A stretch of 64,000 bases of DNA from Betaproteobacteria bacterium (GTDB lineage: Bacteria; Pseudomonadota; Gammaproteobacteria; Burkholderiales; Burkholderiaceae_C): positions 39,259-103,258 of the forward strand of contig RGCL01000002.1 in assembly GCA_009919175.1 (NCBI GenBank). Reading direction: 5' to 3'. This document shows positions 27,988 to 36,855 of the stretch, piece after piece. The translations under genes were made by a program, and so were the position numbers. How positions within the stretch are numbered: position 1 is the stretch's first letter; each line of letters starts with the position of its first letter. A model generated the notes under the pieces. That model made no database searches. It saw only the letters and a program-made list of their open reading frames with translations, and was not told where the DNA came from.

Positions 27988-30066
27988 TCACCGCCCCGCG
28001 TACGACCGCGCGTAGGCCTCGTACCAGGGCAGGCATTCAGCATTGGCCATGGCATCGCGGTTCAACACCTTGTCGATGGGCTGGCCGAGCATGAGCTTTT
28101 TGATGGGCAGCTCCTGCTTCTTGCCCGTGAGCGTGCGCGGGATGGCGGGCGCTTGCACGATCTCGTTGGGGATGAAGCGCGGCGAGAGCGCCGTCTTGAT
28201 GGCGTGGTTGAGCCTGGCCTTGAGCGCCTCGTCGAGGCTCACGCCCTCGCGCAGCACGACAAAAAGCGGCATGAAGCTGTCTCGCCCCAGGTATTCGAGG
28301 TCCACCACCATGGCGTCGAGCACCTCGGGCAAGGCCTCCACCGCACTGTAGAGCTCGCTGGTGCCCATGCGCAAACCATGGCGGTTGATGGTGGCGTCGC
28401 TGCGGCCATAAATCACACAGTGGCCCATGGGGGTGATCTTGAGCCAATCGCCGTGCCGCCACACCGCGCCCATGTCGGCGGGGCCATCGCCACCGCCGGG
28501 CTTGCGGCCGTGGCCGGGTGGGTACATGTCGAAGTAGCTGCCGATGTAGCGCTGGTTGTCTTTGTCGTTCCAGAAGTACAGCGGCATGGAGGGAATGGGC
28601 TGGGTGCACACCAGCTCGCCCACCTCGTTGTCCACCGGCTGGCCTTGTTCATTCCAGGCCTCCACCGCGCAACCAATGAGGCGGCATTGCATCTGCCCAG
28701 GGACCTGGGGCAGGTCGCGGTGCCCGCCAATGAAGGCACCGGCAAAGTCCGTCCCGCCCGAGATGTTGCACCACCAGATTTCGTCGTGACCCAGGCGCTT
28801 GAACTGCGCCACGCCCCAGTTTTGCACGTCCTCGCTCAGGGGCGAACCGGTGGTGCCCAGCGCGCGCACCCGCGACAGGCCCGGCCACTGCGACAGCTCA
28901 AGGCCTGCCTTGAGGCAATTGGCATAAAACGCCGCGCCCGCCCCAAAAAATGTCACGCTGTTGCGCTCAGCGAAACGCCACAGGGTGCTCCAGTCCTGCG
29001 CGCCGGGTGTGGTGCCCGCAGGGCTGCCGTCGTAGATCACGCAGGTGGTGCCGTTGAGCAGGCCGCTGGTTTGCGCGTTCCACATCACCCAGCCGGTGGT
29101 GCTGTACCAGTGATAGCGTTCGCCCCAGTTGTTGGCGTCGTAACTGCAACCCACATCGTTGTGCAAGCTCTTGAGGGCCAAGGCCACCAGGACCGTGCCG
29201 CCATGACCGTGGACGATGGGCTTGGGCAGGCCGGTTGTGCCGCTGGAGTAGACCACCCACAGCGGATGATCAAAGGGCAGCCACTCGGGCTCGAAGGCGG
29301 TGGTGGCTGCATCGTTGCGGGCAATGGTGTCGGCGTAGTCGGTGCTGCCCGGCACGTGCGCCTGGGGGTCGAGGTTGCGCAGCACGATGAGGTGTTCGAC
29401 GGTGGGCAAGGCCGCGCGCATCTCCTGGATGACGCCGGTGCGGTCAATGGCCTTGCCGCCATAGCGAACGCCATCGCAAGCGATGAGCACCTTGGGCTCG
29501 ATCTGGCTGAAGCGGTCGAGCACCGCACGCGTGCCCATGTCGGGCGCGCAGATGCTCCAGATCGCGCCCATGCTCGCGCAGGCGAGGAAGGCCACCATGG
29601 CCTCGGGCACATTGGGCAGGTACGCCACCACGCGGTCGCCGCGCGTGACCCCCTGGGCGCGCAAGTGCAGCGCCAGGCTTGCCACCTGACGGCGCAACTC
29701 GGGCCACGACAGTTCGCGATGCTCACCCGCTTCGTTCTCGGAGATGACCGCCATGAAGCCCGCCGCGTGCGCGGGCTGCACATGCCGAAACACCTGCTGG
29801 GCATAGTTGGCTTGCGCGCCGGGGAACCACTGCGCGCCCGGCATGGTGTTGCGGGCGAGCACGGCGGTGTGGGGCGTGGGCGAATGGAGCTGGAAGTAAT
29901 CCCAAATGCTTTGCCAAAACGCGTCGAGGTCGGTGGTGGTCCAGCGCCACAGCGCGTCGTAGCTGTCAAAGTGCAAGCCGCGGTGCTCGGCCAGCCAATG
30001 CTGATAGCGGCGGATTTGCGGGATTTGAGGCGGCGTAGACGGGGGGGACGAAGCGTGAGTGGCCAT
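27988..30066 (-). CDS. acsA: acetoacetyl-CoA synthetase
   Basis: A 692-residue AMP-forming ligase. The N-terminus (QIRRYQHWLAEHRGLHFDSYDALWRWTTTDLDAFWQSIWDYF), the P-loop VVYSSGTTGLPKPIVHGHGG, the WCNISGGTDFAGAFIGG block, YGRSDATINRHGLRMGTSELY and the C-terminal LTGKKQELPIKKLMLG are those of acetoacetyl-CoA synthetases (AacS), rather than acetyl-CoA synthetase. It activates acetoacetate, linking ketone bodies or polyhydroxybutyrate breakdown to central metabolism. AAGGA lies before ATG 30066. It is upstream of the abm operon on the same strand and may be transcribed from the gap shared with the cyclase gene. The symbol is commonly written aacS as well. Confidence 0.9.
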   Translation of the reverse strand: MATHASSPPSTPPQIPQIRRYQHWLAEHRGLHFDSYDALWRWTTTDLDAFWQSIWDYFQLHSPTPHTAVLARNTMPGAQWFPGAQANYAQQVFRHVQPAHAAGFMAVISENEAGEHRELSWPELRRQVASLALHLRAQGVTRGDRVVAYLPNVPEAMVAFLACASMGAIWSICAPDMGTRAVLDRFSQIEPKVLIACDGVRYGGKAIDRTGVIQEMRAALPTVEHLIVLRNLDPQAHVPGSTDYADTIARNDAATTAFEPEWLPFDHPLWVVYSSGTTGLPKPIVHGHGGTVLVALALKSLHNDVGCSYDANNWGERYHWYSTTGWVMWNAQTSGLLNGTTCVIYDGSPAGTTPGAQDWSTLWRFAERNSVTFFGAGAAFYANCLKAGLELSQWPGLSRVRALGTTGSPLSEDVQNWGVAQFKRLGHDEIWWCNISGGTDFAGAFIGGHRDLPQVPGQMQCRLIGCAVEAWNEQGQPVDNEVGELVCTQPIPSMPLYFWNDKDNQRYIGSYFDMYPPGHGRKPGGGDGPADMGAVWRHGDWLKITPMGHCVIYGRSDATINRHGLRMGTSELYSAVEALPEVLDAMVVDLEYLGRDSFMPLFVVLREGVSLDEALKARLNHAIKTALSPRFIPNEIVQAPAIPRTLTGKKQELPIKKLMLGQPIDKVLNRDAMANAECLPWYEAYARSYAGR

Positions 30067-30197
30067 GGGACATCCTTGCTGGGGCGCAACCCGAGGCACA
30101 GCGAACCGGGCTGAGCAGAATCGTCGCGAGTGTAACCACAGGGTTTTGCTTCCTTGCTTAAGATGAGTCACCGACTACCCTTGACGCAGGAGCCCTC

Positions 30198-30995
30198 ATG
30201 AGCCGACGATTTGTGGACCTCTCCATCTATCTGGAAAACGACGTGGTGAGCGACCCGCCCGCATTCAAGCCCCAGATCCAGTACTTCACCCACGAACAAA
30301 CCTATGAGCAGATCGAGCCCTTTTTCCCCGGCCTGAAAAAGTCGGACCTGCCCGATGGCGAAGGCTGGGCGGTGGAGCTGGTCCAGCTCTCGACCCACAA
30401 CGGCACGCACCTGGACGCCCCTTATCACTTTCACTCGACCATGGACGCCGCCACGGGCAAGCCCCAGCGCGCCATCTCGATTGACGAAGTGCCGCTGGAG
30501 TGGTGCTTTCAGCCAGGTGTGAAACTGGACTTTCGCCATTTGCCCGATGGCCATGTGGTCACCGCCGCCGAGGTCGAGGCCGAGCTGGCGCGCATTGGGC
30601 ACACGCTCTCGCCGCTGGAGATCGTGGTTGTCAACACGCGGGCAGGCTCGCGCTACGGCAACAACGACTATGTGAGCAGCGGCTGCGGCATGGGGTTGGA
30701 AGCCACCCTCTATTTGCTTGAACGGGGCGTGCGACTCACCGGCACCGATGCCTGGAGCTGGGACGCGCCCTTTGTGCACACCGCCGAGAAGTACAAGGCC
30801 TCGCAAGACGCAAGCCTGATCTGGGAAGGCCACAAAGCCGGGCGACACATTGGCTACTGCCATCTGGAAAAGCTGCACAACCTCGAGGCCTTGCCGCCCA
30901 CGGGCTTTTACATCAGCTGCTTTCCGCACAAGATCCGCGGCGCCTCAGCGGGCTGGACACGGGCGGTGGCGATTTTTGATGAGGCCTTGGGCTAA
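30198..30995 (+). CDS. cyclase-family metal-dependent hydrolase (kynurenine formamidase-like fold)
   Basis: A 265-residue protein with the cyclase signature LSTHNGTHLDAPYHF (residues 65-78), where the histidines and Asp bind a divalent metal. Other conserved parts are VVVNTRAGSRYGNNDYVSSGCGMG and GTDAWSWDAPF. The fold serves kynurenine formamidase, isatin hydrolase and cyclic-amide hydrolases. Given the adjacent anthranilate-type cluster, ring or amide hydrolysis of an anthranilate-related compound is plausible, but no substrate can be shown. CAGGAG lies seven bases before the ATG. It diverges from acetoacetyl-CoA synthetase. Confidence 0.85.
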   Translation: MSRRFVDLSIYLENDVVSDPPAFKPQIQYFTHEQTYEQIEPFFPGLKKSDLPDGEGWAVELVQLSTHNGTHLDAPYHFHSTMDAATGKPQRAISIDEVPLEWCFQPGVKLDFRHLPDGHVVTAAEVEAELARIGHTLSPLEIVVVNTRAGSRYGNNDYVSSGCGMGLEATLYLLERGVRLTGTDAWSWDAPFVHTAEKYKASQDASLIWEGHKAGRHIGYCHLEKLHNLEALPPTGFYISCFPHKIRGASAGWTRAVAIFDEALG

Positions 30996-31009
30996 GGCCT
31001 TGCAGCTGC

Positions 31010-31576
31010 TTAGCTCGCGCCACCCTGTTTGACGCGCTCGCTTTTCCAATAGACATCGTCGCCGCCGTGCATGCGGTTGAGCACGCGCGCGAGGACGAAC
31101 ATGAGGTCTGAGAGGCGGTTGAGGTATTGGCGCGGGGTGTCGTTCAAGGCCTCTTCGTTGCCCAGGGCCACCACCTGCCGTTCGGCGCGGCGCGCCACGG
31201 TGCGGCACACATGGGCTTGGGCGGCGGCACGGTTGCCCGCTGGCAGGATGAATTCCTGCAGCTTGGGCAGCTGGGCGTTGTGATGCGCGAGGGCTTGGTC
31301 GAGCGCGAGCACAGCCTCGGGCTTGAGGAGTTCGAAGCCGGGGATGGACAGCTCGCCGCCGAGGTTAAAGAGCTGGTGCTGAATCTCGACCAGCAAGTCG
31401 CGCACCTCGACGGGGACGTCTTCGCACAGCAAGAGGCCAATGTGGGAGTTGAGTTCGTCCACATCGCCCATGGCATGCACCCGCAAGCTGTTTTTGGACA
31501 CGCGCTGGTTGTTGCCCAGGCCCGTGGTGCCGTTGTCACCCGTGCGGGTGGCGATTTGAGTGAGTCGATTGCCCAT
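31010..31576 (-). CDS. ATP:cob(I)alamin adenosyltransferase, PduO type
   Basis: A 188-residue enzyme that attaches the adenosyl group of ATP to cob(I)alamin to make coenzyme B12. The ATP-binding TRTGDNGTTGL is at residues 11-21, the HAMGDVDELNSHIG segment follows, and the C-terminal NRLSDLMFVLARVLNR region carries the Arg/Asp residues that bind cobalamin and ATP. Length is normal for the PduO/MMAB group. It converges with the cyclase gene, 14 bases away, and stands alone. Confidence 0.94.
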   Translation of the reverse strand: MGNRLTQIATRTGDNGTTGLGNNQRVSKNSLRVHAMGDVDELNSHIGLLLCEDVPVEVRDLLVEIQHQLFNLGGELSIPGFELLKPEAVLALDQALAHHNAQLPKLQEFILPAGNRAAAQAHVCRTVARRAERQVVALGNEEALNDTPRQYLNRLSDLMFVLARVLNRMHGGDDVYWKSERVKQGGAS

Positions 31577-31888
31577 GCTGATGCCTGGTGAAGCGGTGAA
31601 TCAGGCCATTGTAGGAAGAACGCTCATGGTGTGGGGGGTGTGATCACTTGACCCTGCTATGAGGACGCTCGCCAGGAGATGTTGATTTTTCTTTGGGCTG
31701 ATTTTTGAGCTTGGTCGCGTTTGCAAGCTCATCAAAGAAAACGGTTTGGCCTCTTCAAACGAAACGAGGTGTTTGCTTGGGTCCGATGCTGCCTTGATGT
31801 ACATTGAAGTTGGACTGGCCTGAGCCCTGGATGAGGGGGCGTTGGGCGGTTGTCGGTCTCTCCCTGGATAGCACGCAAGAGGACCGAC
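31577..31888. other. 312-base intergenic stretch without a convincing gene
   Basis: It separates the divergent adenosyltransferase and pentapeptide-repeat genes. A 97-codon open frame on the minus strand has no ribosome site, no motif and unlikely composition. A 7-base inverted repeat, TGAGCTT (31706-31712) and AAGCTCA (31725-31731), could form a hairpin. The last bases hold AAGAGGA, the ribosome site of the next gene. Its base content is less GC-rich than the surroundings. Confidence 0.6.
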
Positions 31889-34006
31889 ATGCACGCTGCC
31901 TTCATTGATCTGTTGAACGCCTGCTATGAGTGGGCTCCCGGCCTTTGGATCGCCCTGCTGGTTGGGATCATTTCCGCCGCTGCGGTGATCTTGTTTTTCA
32001 GAACCCAGTTGCGGATCCGTACCAGCCGCACCACGTCAAAGTTTGCCTGGGGCAGGTTGGCCCTGGGGGTGTGGGTCTGCATGTGGCTGGTGGGGCTCTT
32101 TTTGAGCTGGCCCTGGCTGAACTGGCACTACGCCGTGGTGTGCTTTCGGTATGAGACGCCCCACAACATTGGGCTGGTGGTGGTGCCCTGCTGTATGGCT
32201 GCATTTGGCCTGACCTGGCTTTATTACGTCGTTGCTGTTGAGAAGGGGTCCGCCAAGTTTTGGCTCAAGGTGTTGGCCCTATTAAGGTGGCTGTGCCTCA
32301 AGGTGTTGGGTGCCAAACACCAAACGGCCTATGGGCATCACATGCACTGGCGTTTTGTGCTGTGGGGCGAGGTGGTGAAAGACCACTGGCAAAGTGGGCA
32401 CCTCTGGCGCGTGCTGTTGAGGCAGCGATGGCTATTTGTGTTGCTGGCTGCCTTCGCCACGCTGGCGCTGATTTGGGTGCTGGTGTCTTGGCTGTCGGGC
32501 GACGAGGTGAAAGTCACCCTAAGCCAGGCTTTGTTTCCAGCCGCGCCGCACGGCAGTTCAAATGGGGCTTGGTCATTGTTCACGGCGGTGGCCTTGGCAC
32601 CCCTGGCCTTCCTGTTGTGGTGGTTCAGGGACACCAACCAACTTTGGCTGATTGAAAACAACCGCAAAGACACCAACCTCAAAGATTTTCAAAAGCTGTG
32701 CGAATGGGCAACGGGGGCACAGTTGGTGGAGGATGAAGTCACCATCAAAAAGGCCGGCAAAAGTGTTGAGACCACCACCAAACGCCTGAAGCCACCCATT
32801 CAAGAGGGCACCCCCAACCCACCTGGGCGGCGTGAAGGCAGCGAGGCCTTGCAGGTGGCGGCGGTGCACCAGCTGAAGGCGTATTTGATGGGTGAATTTG
32901 GTCAGCAATTTCGGCAGCCCACGTTGGTGTTGCTGCTTTCCATCTGGTCGAGGATGCAAAAGAATCTGATGGCAGACCCACCAGTGCCATTGGATGGCTT
33001 GCAAGGCGAGTCATTATTGGGGGCCTATGTTTCTTGGCGCGAAGAGGTGCAAAAAAGGCTGGGTCAATCGCCATTGGCACAAGCGGTCTTGCTGGCTCTG
33101 CTTTCTCAAAAAGGCAAAGCACTGGGCGACTACCGTCATCACCTGCCAGGTTGCCTTTTGAATGGGATCAACAATCGCCTACCCGGGCTTGATGGTTTGC
33201 GGCTCAATGACATGGATCTGTCAAATGTACAGTTGACCCTCGCCAACCTATTGGGGGCTCAACTCCAAGGCGCTGACTTACGCTGGGCTCAACTCCAAGG
33301 CGCTAACTTGCACAAGGCTCAACTCCAGGGTGCCATCTTGTGGGACGCTCAACTCCAGGGCGCTAACTTGCACTGGGCTCAACTCCAGGGCGCTAGCTTG
33401 CACAGGGCTCAACTCCAGGGTGCTAACTTATTAACGACTCTACTCCAGTACGCTGACTTATTCAGGGCTCAACTTCAGGGTGCTGACTTGCAAATGGCTA
33501 ATCTTCAGGGCGCTCACTTATCGGAGGCTCAACTCCAGGGCGCTAACTTGCACTGGGCTGAACTTCAGGGCGCTAACTTGCACTGGGCTCAACTCCAAAG
33601 CGCTCAATTGCGAATAGCTCAACTTCAGGGCGCTAACTTGCACAGGGCTCAACTCCAAGGCACTGACTTACTCCGTGCTCAATTCCAAGGCGCCAAACTC
33701 ACCAATGTTCACTTGGACGCACAAACGAATTTTGCTGATGCGGTATCTGATTCAGACACCAACCTGTCAGTTACGCGATCAGAGTTATCAAACAAAGCCA
33801 TTCCTGCCGCTACCCATGCCCTCAGGCTCAAAGCTCGCATGTTGAATCACTTCAATTTGCCCGATTCCGCTTATCAAGAGTTTCAAGCGGAATGGGAAAC
33901 CCTTTCTACAACAGAACAGCAACACATCTACTACAAAGCTTACGACTACGCTGCCAACCTAGGAGAGTTCGCAAAGGACTTTCCCCATCTGACTCCTCCA
34001 GACTAA
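31889..34006 (+). CDS. membrane protein with long pentapeptide-repeat domain
   Basis: A 705-residue protein of unknown function. The N-terminal third has about five hydrophobic segments (near residues 18-38, 55-75, 92-113, 180-200 and 220-240). A soluble middle part (about 245-430) includes QVAAVHQLKAYLMGEFGQQFRQPTLVLLLS. Residues about 434-615 are pentapeptide repeats, mostly AQLQG-ANLHx pairs, which fold as a right-handed four-sided beta helix. A helical tail of about 90 residues ends the protein. ATG 31889 is chosen because AAGAGGA lies just before it; an in-frame TTG at 31850 is less likely. It converges with an AAA ATPase gene. Signalling or membrane scaffolding is possible but unproven. 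Confidence 0.85.
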   Translation: MHAAFIDLLNACYEWAPGLWIALLVGIISAAAVILFFRTQLRIRTSRTTSKFAWGRLALGVWVCMWLVGLFLSWPWLNWHYAVVCFRYETPHNIGLVVVPCCMAAFGLTWLYYVVAVEKGSAKFWLKVLALLRWLCLKVLGAKHQTAYGHHMHWRFVLWGEVVKDHWQSGHLWRVLLRQRWLFVLLAAFATLALIWVLVSWLSGDEVKVTLSQALFPAAPHGSSNGAWSLFTAVALAPLAFLLWWFRDTNQLWLIENNRKDTNLKDFQKLCEWATGAQLVEDEVTIKKAGKSVETTTKRLKPPIQEGTPNPPGRREGSEALQVAAVHQLKAYLMGEFGQQFRQPTLVLLLSIWSRMQKNLMADPPVPLDGLQGESLLGAYVSWREEVQKRLGQSPLAQAVLLALLSQKGKALGDYRHHLPGCLLNGINNRLPGLDGLRLNDMDLSNVQLTLANLLGAQLQGADLRWAQLQGANLHKAQLQGAILWDAQLQGANLHWAQLQGASLHRAQLQGANLLTTLLQYADLFRAQLQGADLQMANLQGAHLSEAQLQGANLHWAELQGANLHWAQLQSAQLRIAQLQGANLHRAQLQGTDLLRAQFQGAKLTNVHLDAQTNFADAVSDSDTNLSVTRSELSNKAIPAATHALRLKARMLNHFNLPDSAYQEFQAEWETLSTTEQQHIYYKAYDYAANLGEFAKDFPHLTPPD
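33257..33706 (+). repeat. 15 tandem 30-base coding repeats
   Basis: Fifteen units of 30 bases each begin GCTCAACTCCAGGGCGCTAA or a close variant and encode the decapeptide AQLQGANLHx. Many units differ by only a few bases, including at third codon positions, so the array probably grew by recent duplication and may vary in copy number between strains. It is part of the pentapeptide-repeat gene and not a CRISPR, as there are no spacers. Confidence 0.93.
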
Positions 34007-34093
34007 CTTTCCGAAAGATTGACGCACGCGCTAGGCTCAAGTGCAGCCAGCCTGCTGACTCCACTGCAAACCCACCGCGCGCCAACCGTGCGC

Positions 34094-35254
34094 CTATTCG
34101 CTGAGCGCCGCCAAGCGCTGGGGGATTTCAGACACCGGGATCACGCTCACGTCGTCTTGCAGGGGCCAGCCTTCTTGCACCGGGGCAACCACATGGGTGT
34201 GGGTCAGTTGTAGGTCTGCCTTGGCCTGCCAAAAGCCTTTGCTCACTTTGGGGGCGCTGGAGAACTTCACCTCGAAGCCCATGCGCTTTTGGCCCAGTTC
34301 AACGACCACATCCATCTCTGCGCCGGCAGCCGTCCTGTAAAACGACAGTTGCGCACCCACAGGCAAATGCCCTGCAATTTGTTCGATGACCAAGCCCTCC
34401 CACGATGCGCCCGTGCTGGGGTGCCCCAGCAAATCGTTCACCTCGTGGATGCCCAACAAACTGTGGAGCAAGCCACTGTCGCGCACATAGACCTTGGGGG
34501 TCTTCACCAAGCGCTTGCCGATGTTGATGTGATGGGGCTCCAATCGGCGAACCACCAGGGCATTGCACAAATGATCCAGATAGCGAGTGGTGGTGGACGA
34601 CGCCACCCCCAGCGACATGGCGATGCTTGACGCGTTGAACAACTGCCCATGCTGGTGCGCCAGCATGCGCCAAAAGCGCCGCATCAGCTCGGGTTCGACA
34701 TTGATGCCCAACTGCGCCAAATCGGTGTTCAGAAAATGCCGGATGAACGCATCTCGCCAATCCCATGAGGCGGCATCCGACGGTGCCAGCAAGCTGTTGG
34801 GGAAGCCGCCGCGCAGCCAAAGTGTTTGCAGGTCTGCAAAGTGGGGCGCAGCTTCGCTGGCCAGTAAAGGAGAAAGGTCCACCAGGGACAAGCGCCCCGC
34901 CAGGGACTGGGATTGTTTAAGCAACTTGAACGAGGCCGAACCGAGAATGAGAAATCGCCCTGGGCGCCGGTCTTGATCGATTTCACCGCGCAGCTCTTGC
35001 AGCAACTCGGGCTGGTTCTGAATTTCATCGAGCACCACCAAGCGATGCCGATTGGCCGCAAAAAACGCCTCCGGGTTGGTCAAGCGCGCGCGCGCCGATG
35101 CGCTGTCCAAGTCCAGATACATGGCGGATTGGGGGTCGGAGGCAAAGGTTTGAGCCAGCGTGGTTTTGCCCACCTGCCTCGGACCCAGAATGGCCACAGC
35201 AGGGCTCCAGGACAGGTGTTCGGCGATTTTGGTGGCGGCGAGGCGTTCAAACAT
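34094..35254 (-). CDS. AAA-type ATPase with DUF4143 domain
   Basis: A 386-residue ATPase. The Walker A motif GPRQVGKTT is at residues 24-32, Walker B-like LVVLDEIQNQPELLQEL follows near 70-90 and the sensor strand is FLILGSASFKLL. The C-terminal half (about 190-386) is the DUF4143 winged-helix plus nuclease-like fold, with SWEGLVIEQIAGHL and AEMDVVVELGQKRMGFEVKFSS, the last resembling a PD-(D/E)xK remnant. Functions of this family are mostly unknown; many are accessory genes with patchy distribution. It converges with the pentapeptide gene, 87 bases away. Confidence 0.9.
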   Translation of the reverse strand: MFERLAATKIAEHLSWSPAVAILGPRQVGKTTLAQTFASDPQSAMYLDLDSASARARLTNPEAFFAANRHRLVVLDEIQNQPELLQELRGEIDQDRRPGRFLILGSASFKLLKQSQSLAGRLSLVDLSPLLASEAAPHFADLQTLWLRGGFPNSLLAPSDAASWDWRDAFIRHFLNTDLAQLGINVEPELMRRFWRMLAHQHGQLFNASSIAMSLGVASSTTTRYLDHLCNALVVRRLEPHHINIGKRLVKTPKVYVRDSGLLHSLLGIHEVNDLLGHPSTGASWEGLVIEQIAGHLPVGAQLSFYRTAAGAEMDVVVELGQKRMGFEVKFSSAPKVSKGFWQAKADLQLTHTHVVAPVQEGWPLQDDVSVIPVSEIPQRLAALSE

Positions 35255-35430
35255 CCTTGCATTTTAAGCATGTCATGCTGAATTTACAAGGATGTTGCCC
35301 TGCCCGTTCTGAGGATGCGCTGGCTGGCTCACCTCTCTTCACGCGGGGCGCGATCCACCCCGCGACGCGCATTTTCCGCCGCGTGCCTAGAATCCGACGA
35401 TTCCAGTGCCCAACCCCGAGGAGCTGCCCC

Positions 35431-36843
35431 ATGAACGCACCGCAACACTTCACCATTGCCCAGCGCGATGTGCCCGATGCCCTGATCCAGGCCCTCAAGG
35501 CGCAGTTTGCCGAGCGCTGCTCCACCGCGATGGTGGTGCGCGAGCAGCACGGCCGCGACGAGTCGGCCTTCACCTCGGTGCCGCCGCCAGCGGCGGTGGT
35601 GTTTGCCGAATCCACGGCCGATGTGGCGGCGGTGGTCAAGGCCTGTGCCGAGCACCGTGTGCCGGTCATCCCGTTTGGCGTGGGCTCCTCGCTCGAAGGC
35701 CACTTGCTCGCGGTGCAAGGCGGTGTCTCCATCGACCTCACGCGCATGAACCGCGTGCTGTCCATCAACGCTGAAGACCTCACCGTCACCGTGCAGCCCG
35801 GCGTGACGCGCAAGCAGCTCAACGAAGAGATCAAGTCCACAGGCCTCTTCTTCCCCATCGACCCCGGTGCCGATGCCACCATCGGCGGCATGAGCGCCAC
35901 GCGCGCCAGTGGCACCAACGCCGTGCGCTACGGCACCATGCGCGAGAACGTGCTCGCGCTCGAGGTGGTGACGGCCAGCGGCGAGGTGATCCGCACGGGC
36001 ACGCGCGCCAAAAAGTCCAGCGCGGGCTACGACCTCACCCGTTTGTTCGTGGGCTCCGAGGGCACGCTGGGTGTGATCACCGAGGTCACGCTCAAGCTCT
36101 ACCCGGTGCCCGAAGCCATGTCGGCGGCGGTGTGTTCCTTCCCCGGCATCGCCGAGGCGGTGCAAGCGGTGATCCAGACGATTCAGCTGGGCGTGCCGAT
36201 TGCTCGGGTGGAGCTCATCGACGCCAACACGGTGCGCATGGTCAACCAATACGCCAAGCTGGGTCTGCGTGAGGAGGCCATGCTGCTCATGGAATTCCAC
36301 GGCTCGCCCGCCGGGGTGAAAGAACAGGCCGAGACGGTGCAAGAGATTGCCCGCGAGCACCAGGGCCAAGACTTTGCCTGGGCAAGCACACCCGAAGAAC
36401 GCACCAAGCTGTGGACGGCTCGGCACAACGCCTACTTTGCGGCGGTGCAGTCACGCCCCGGTTGCCGCGCCATCAGCACCGACACCTGTGTGCCCATCAG
36501 CCGCCTGGCCGACTGTCTGCTCGATTCGGTCAAAGAGGCCGATGACTCCGGGCTCACCTACTTTTTGGTGGGCCATGTGGGCGATGGCAACTTCCACTTT
36601 GGCTACCTCATCGATCCCAACGACCCCAAGGAATGGGCAACGGCCGAAGGCCTCAACCAGAAGCTGGTTCAGCGCGCCTTGCGCCTGGGCGGCACCTGCA
36701 CGGGAGAGCACGGCGTGGGCTTGCACAAGATGGACTTCCTGGTGGACGAGGCGGGCGAAGGTGCCGTGGCCATGATGCGCACCATCAAGCATGCGCTGGA
36801 TCCGCACAACATCATGAACCCCGGCAAGGTGTTTCGCTGGTGA
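35431..36843 (+). CDS. FAD-linked oxidase, D-lactate dehydrogenase (cytochrome) type
   Basis: A 470-residue flavoprotein of the GlcD/Dld family. The FAD-binding PCMH domain covers about residues 45-225 (PVIPFGVGSSLEGHLLAV, PGADATIGGMSATRASGTNA, GTRAKKSSAGYDLTRLFVGSEGTLG); the C-terminal domain has VGHVGDGNFHFGY with metal-binding histidines and ends GEHGVGLHKMDFL. It most likely oxidises D-lactate or a related 2-hydroxy acid and passes electrons to cytochrome c or quinone. GAGGA lies nine bases before ATG 35431. It converges with the double kinase gene, 12 bases away. Confidence 0.88.
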   Translation: MNAPQHFTIAQRDVPDALIQALKAQFAERCSTAMVVREQHGRDESAFTSVPPPAAVVFAESTADVAAVVKACAEHRVPVIPFGVGSSLEGHLLAVQGGVSIDLTRMNRVLSINAEDLTVTVQPGVTRKQLNEEIKSTGLFFPIDPGADATIGGMSATRASGTNAVRYGTMRENVLALEVVTASGEVIRTGTRAKKSSAGYDLTRLFVGSEGTLGVITEVTLKLYPVPEAMSAAVCSFPGIAEAVQAVIQTIQLGVPIARVELIDANTVRMVNQYAKLGLREEAMLLMEFHGSPAGVKEQAETVQEIAREHQGQDFAWASTPEERTKLWTARHNAYFAAVQSRPGCRAISTDTCVPISRLADCLLDSVKEADDSGLTYFLVGHVGDGNFHFGYLIDPNDPKEWATAEGLNQKLVQRALRLGGTCTGEHGVGLHKMDFLVDEAGEGAVAMMRTIKHALDPHNIMNPGKVFRW

Positions 36844-36855
36844 GGGTCGCGGGCA

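Noticed and set aside
27955..30114. Open frame of 719 codons on the plus strand opposite acetoacetyl-CoA synthetase
   Set aside because: Same kind of antisense shadow: no motif, and the minus strand holds a full-length recognised enzyme.
31601..31894. 97-codon open frame on the minus strand between adenosyltransferase and pentapeptide gene
   Set aside because: No ribosome site, no hydrophobic core or motif, and it overlaps the ribosome site and start of the pentapeptide gene.
33257..33706. CRISPR-like regular repeats
   Set aside because: The 30-base units are contiguous with no spacers and encode a clean pentapeptide pattern.
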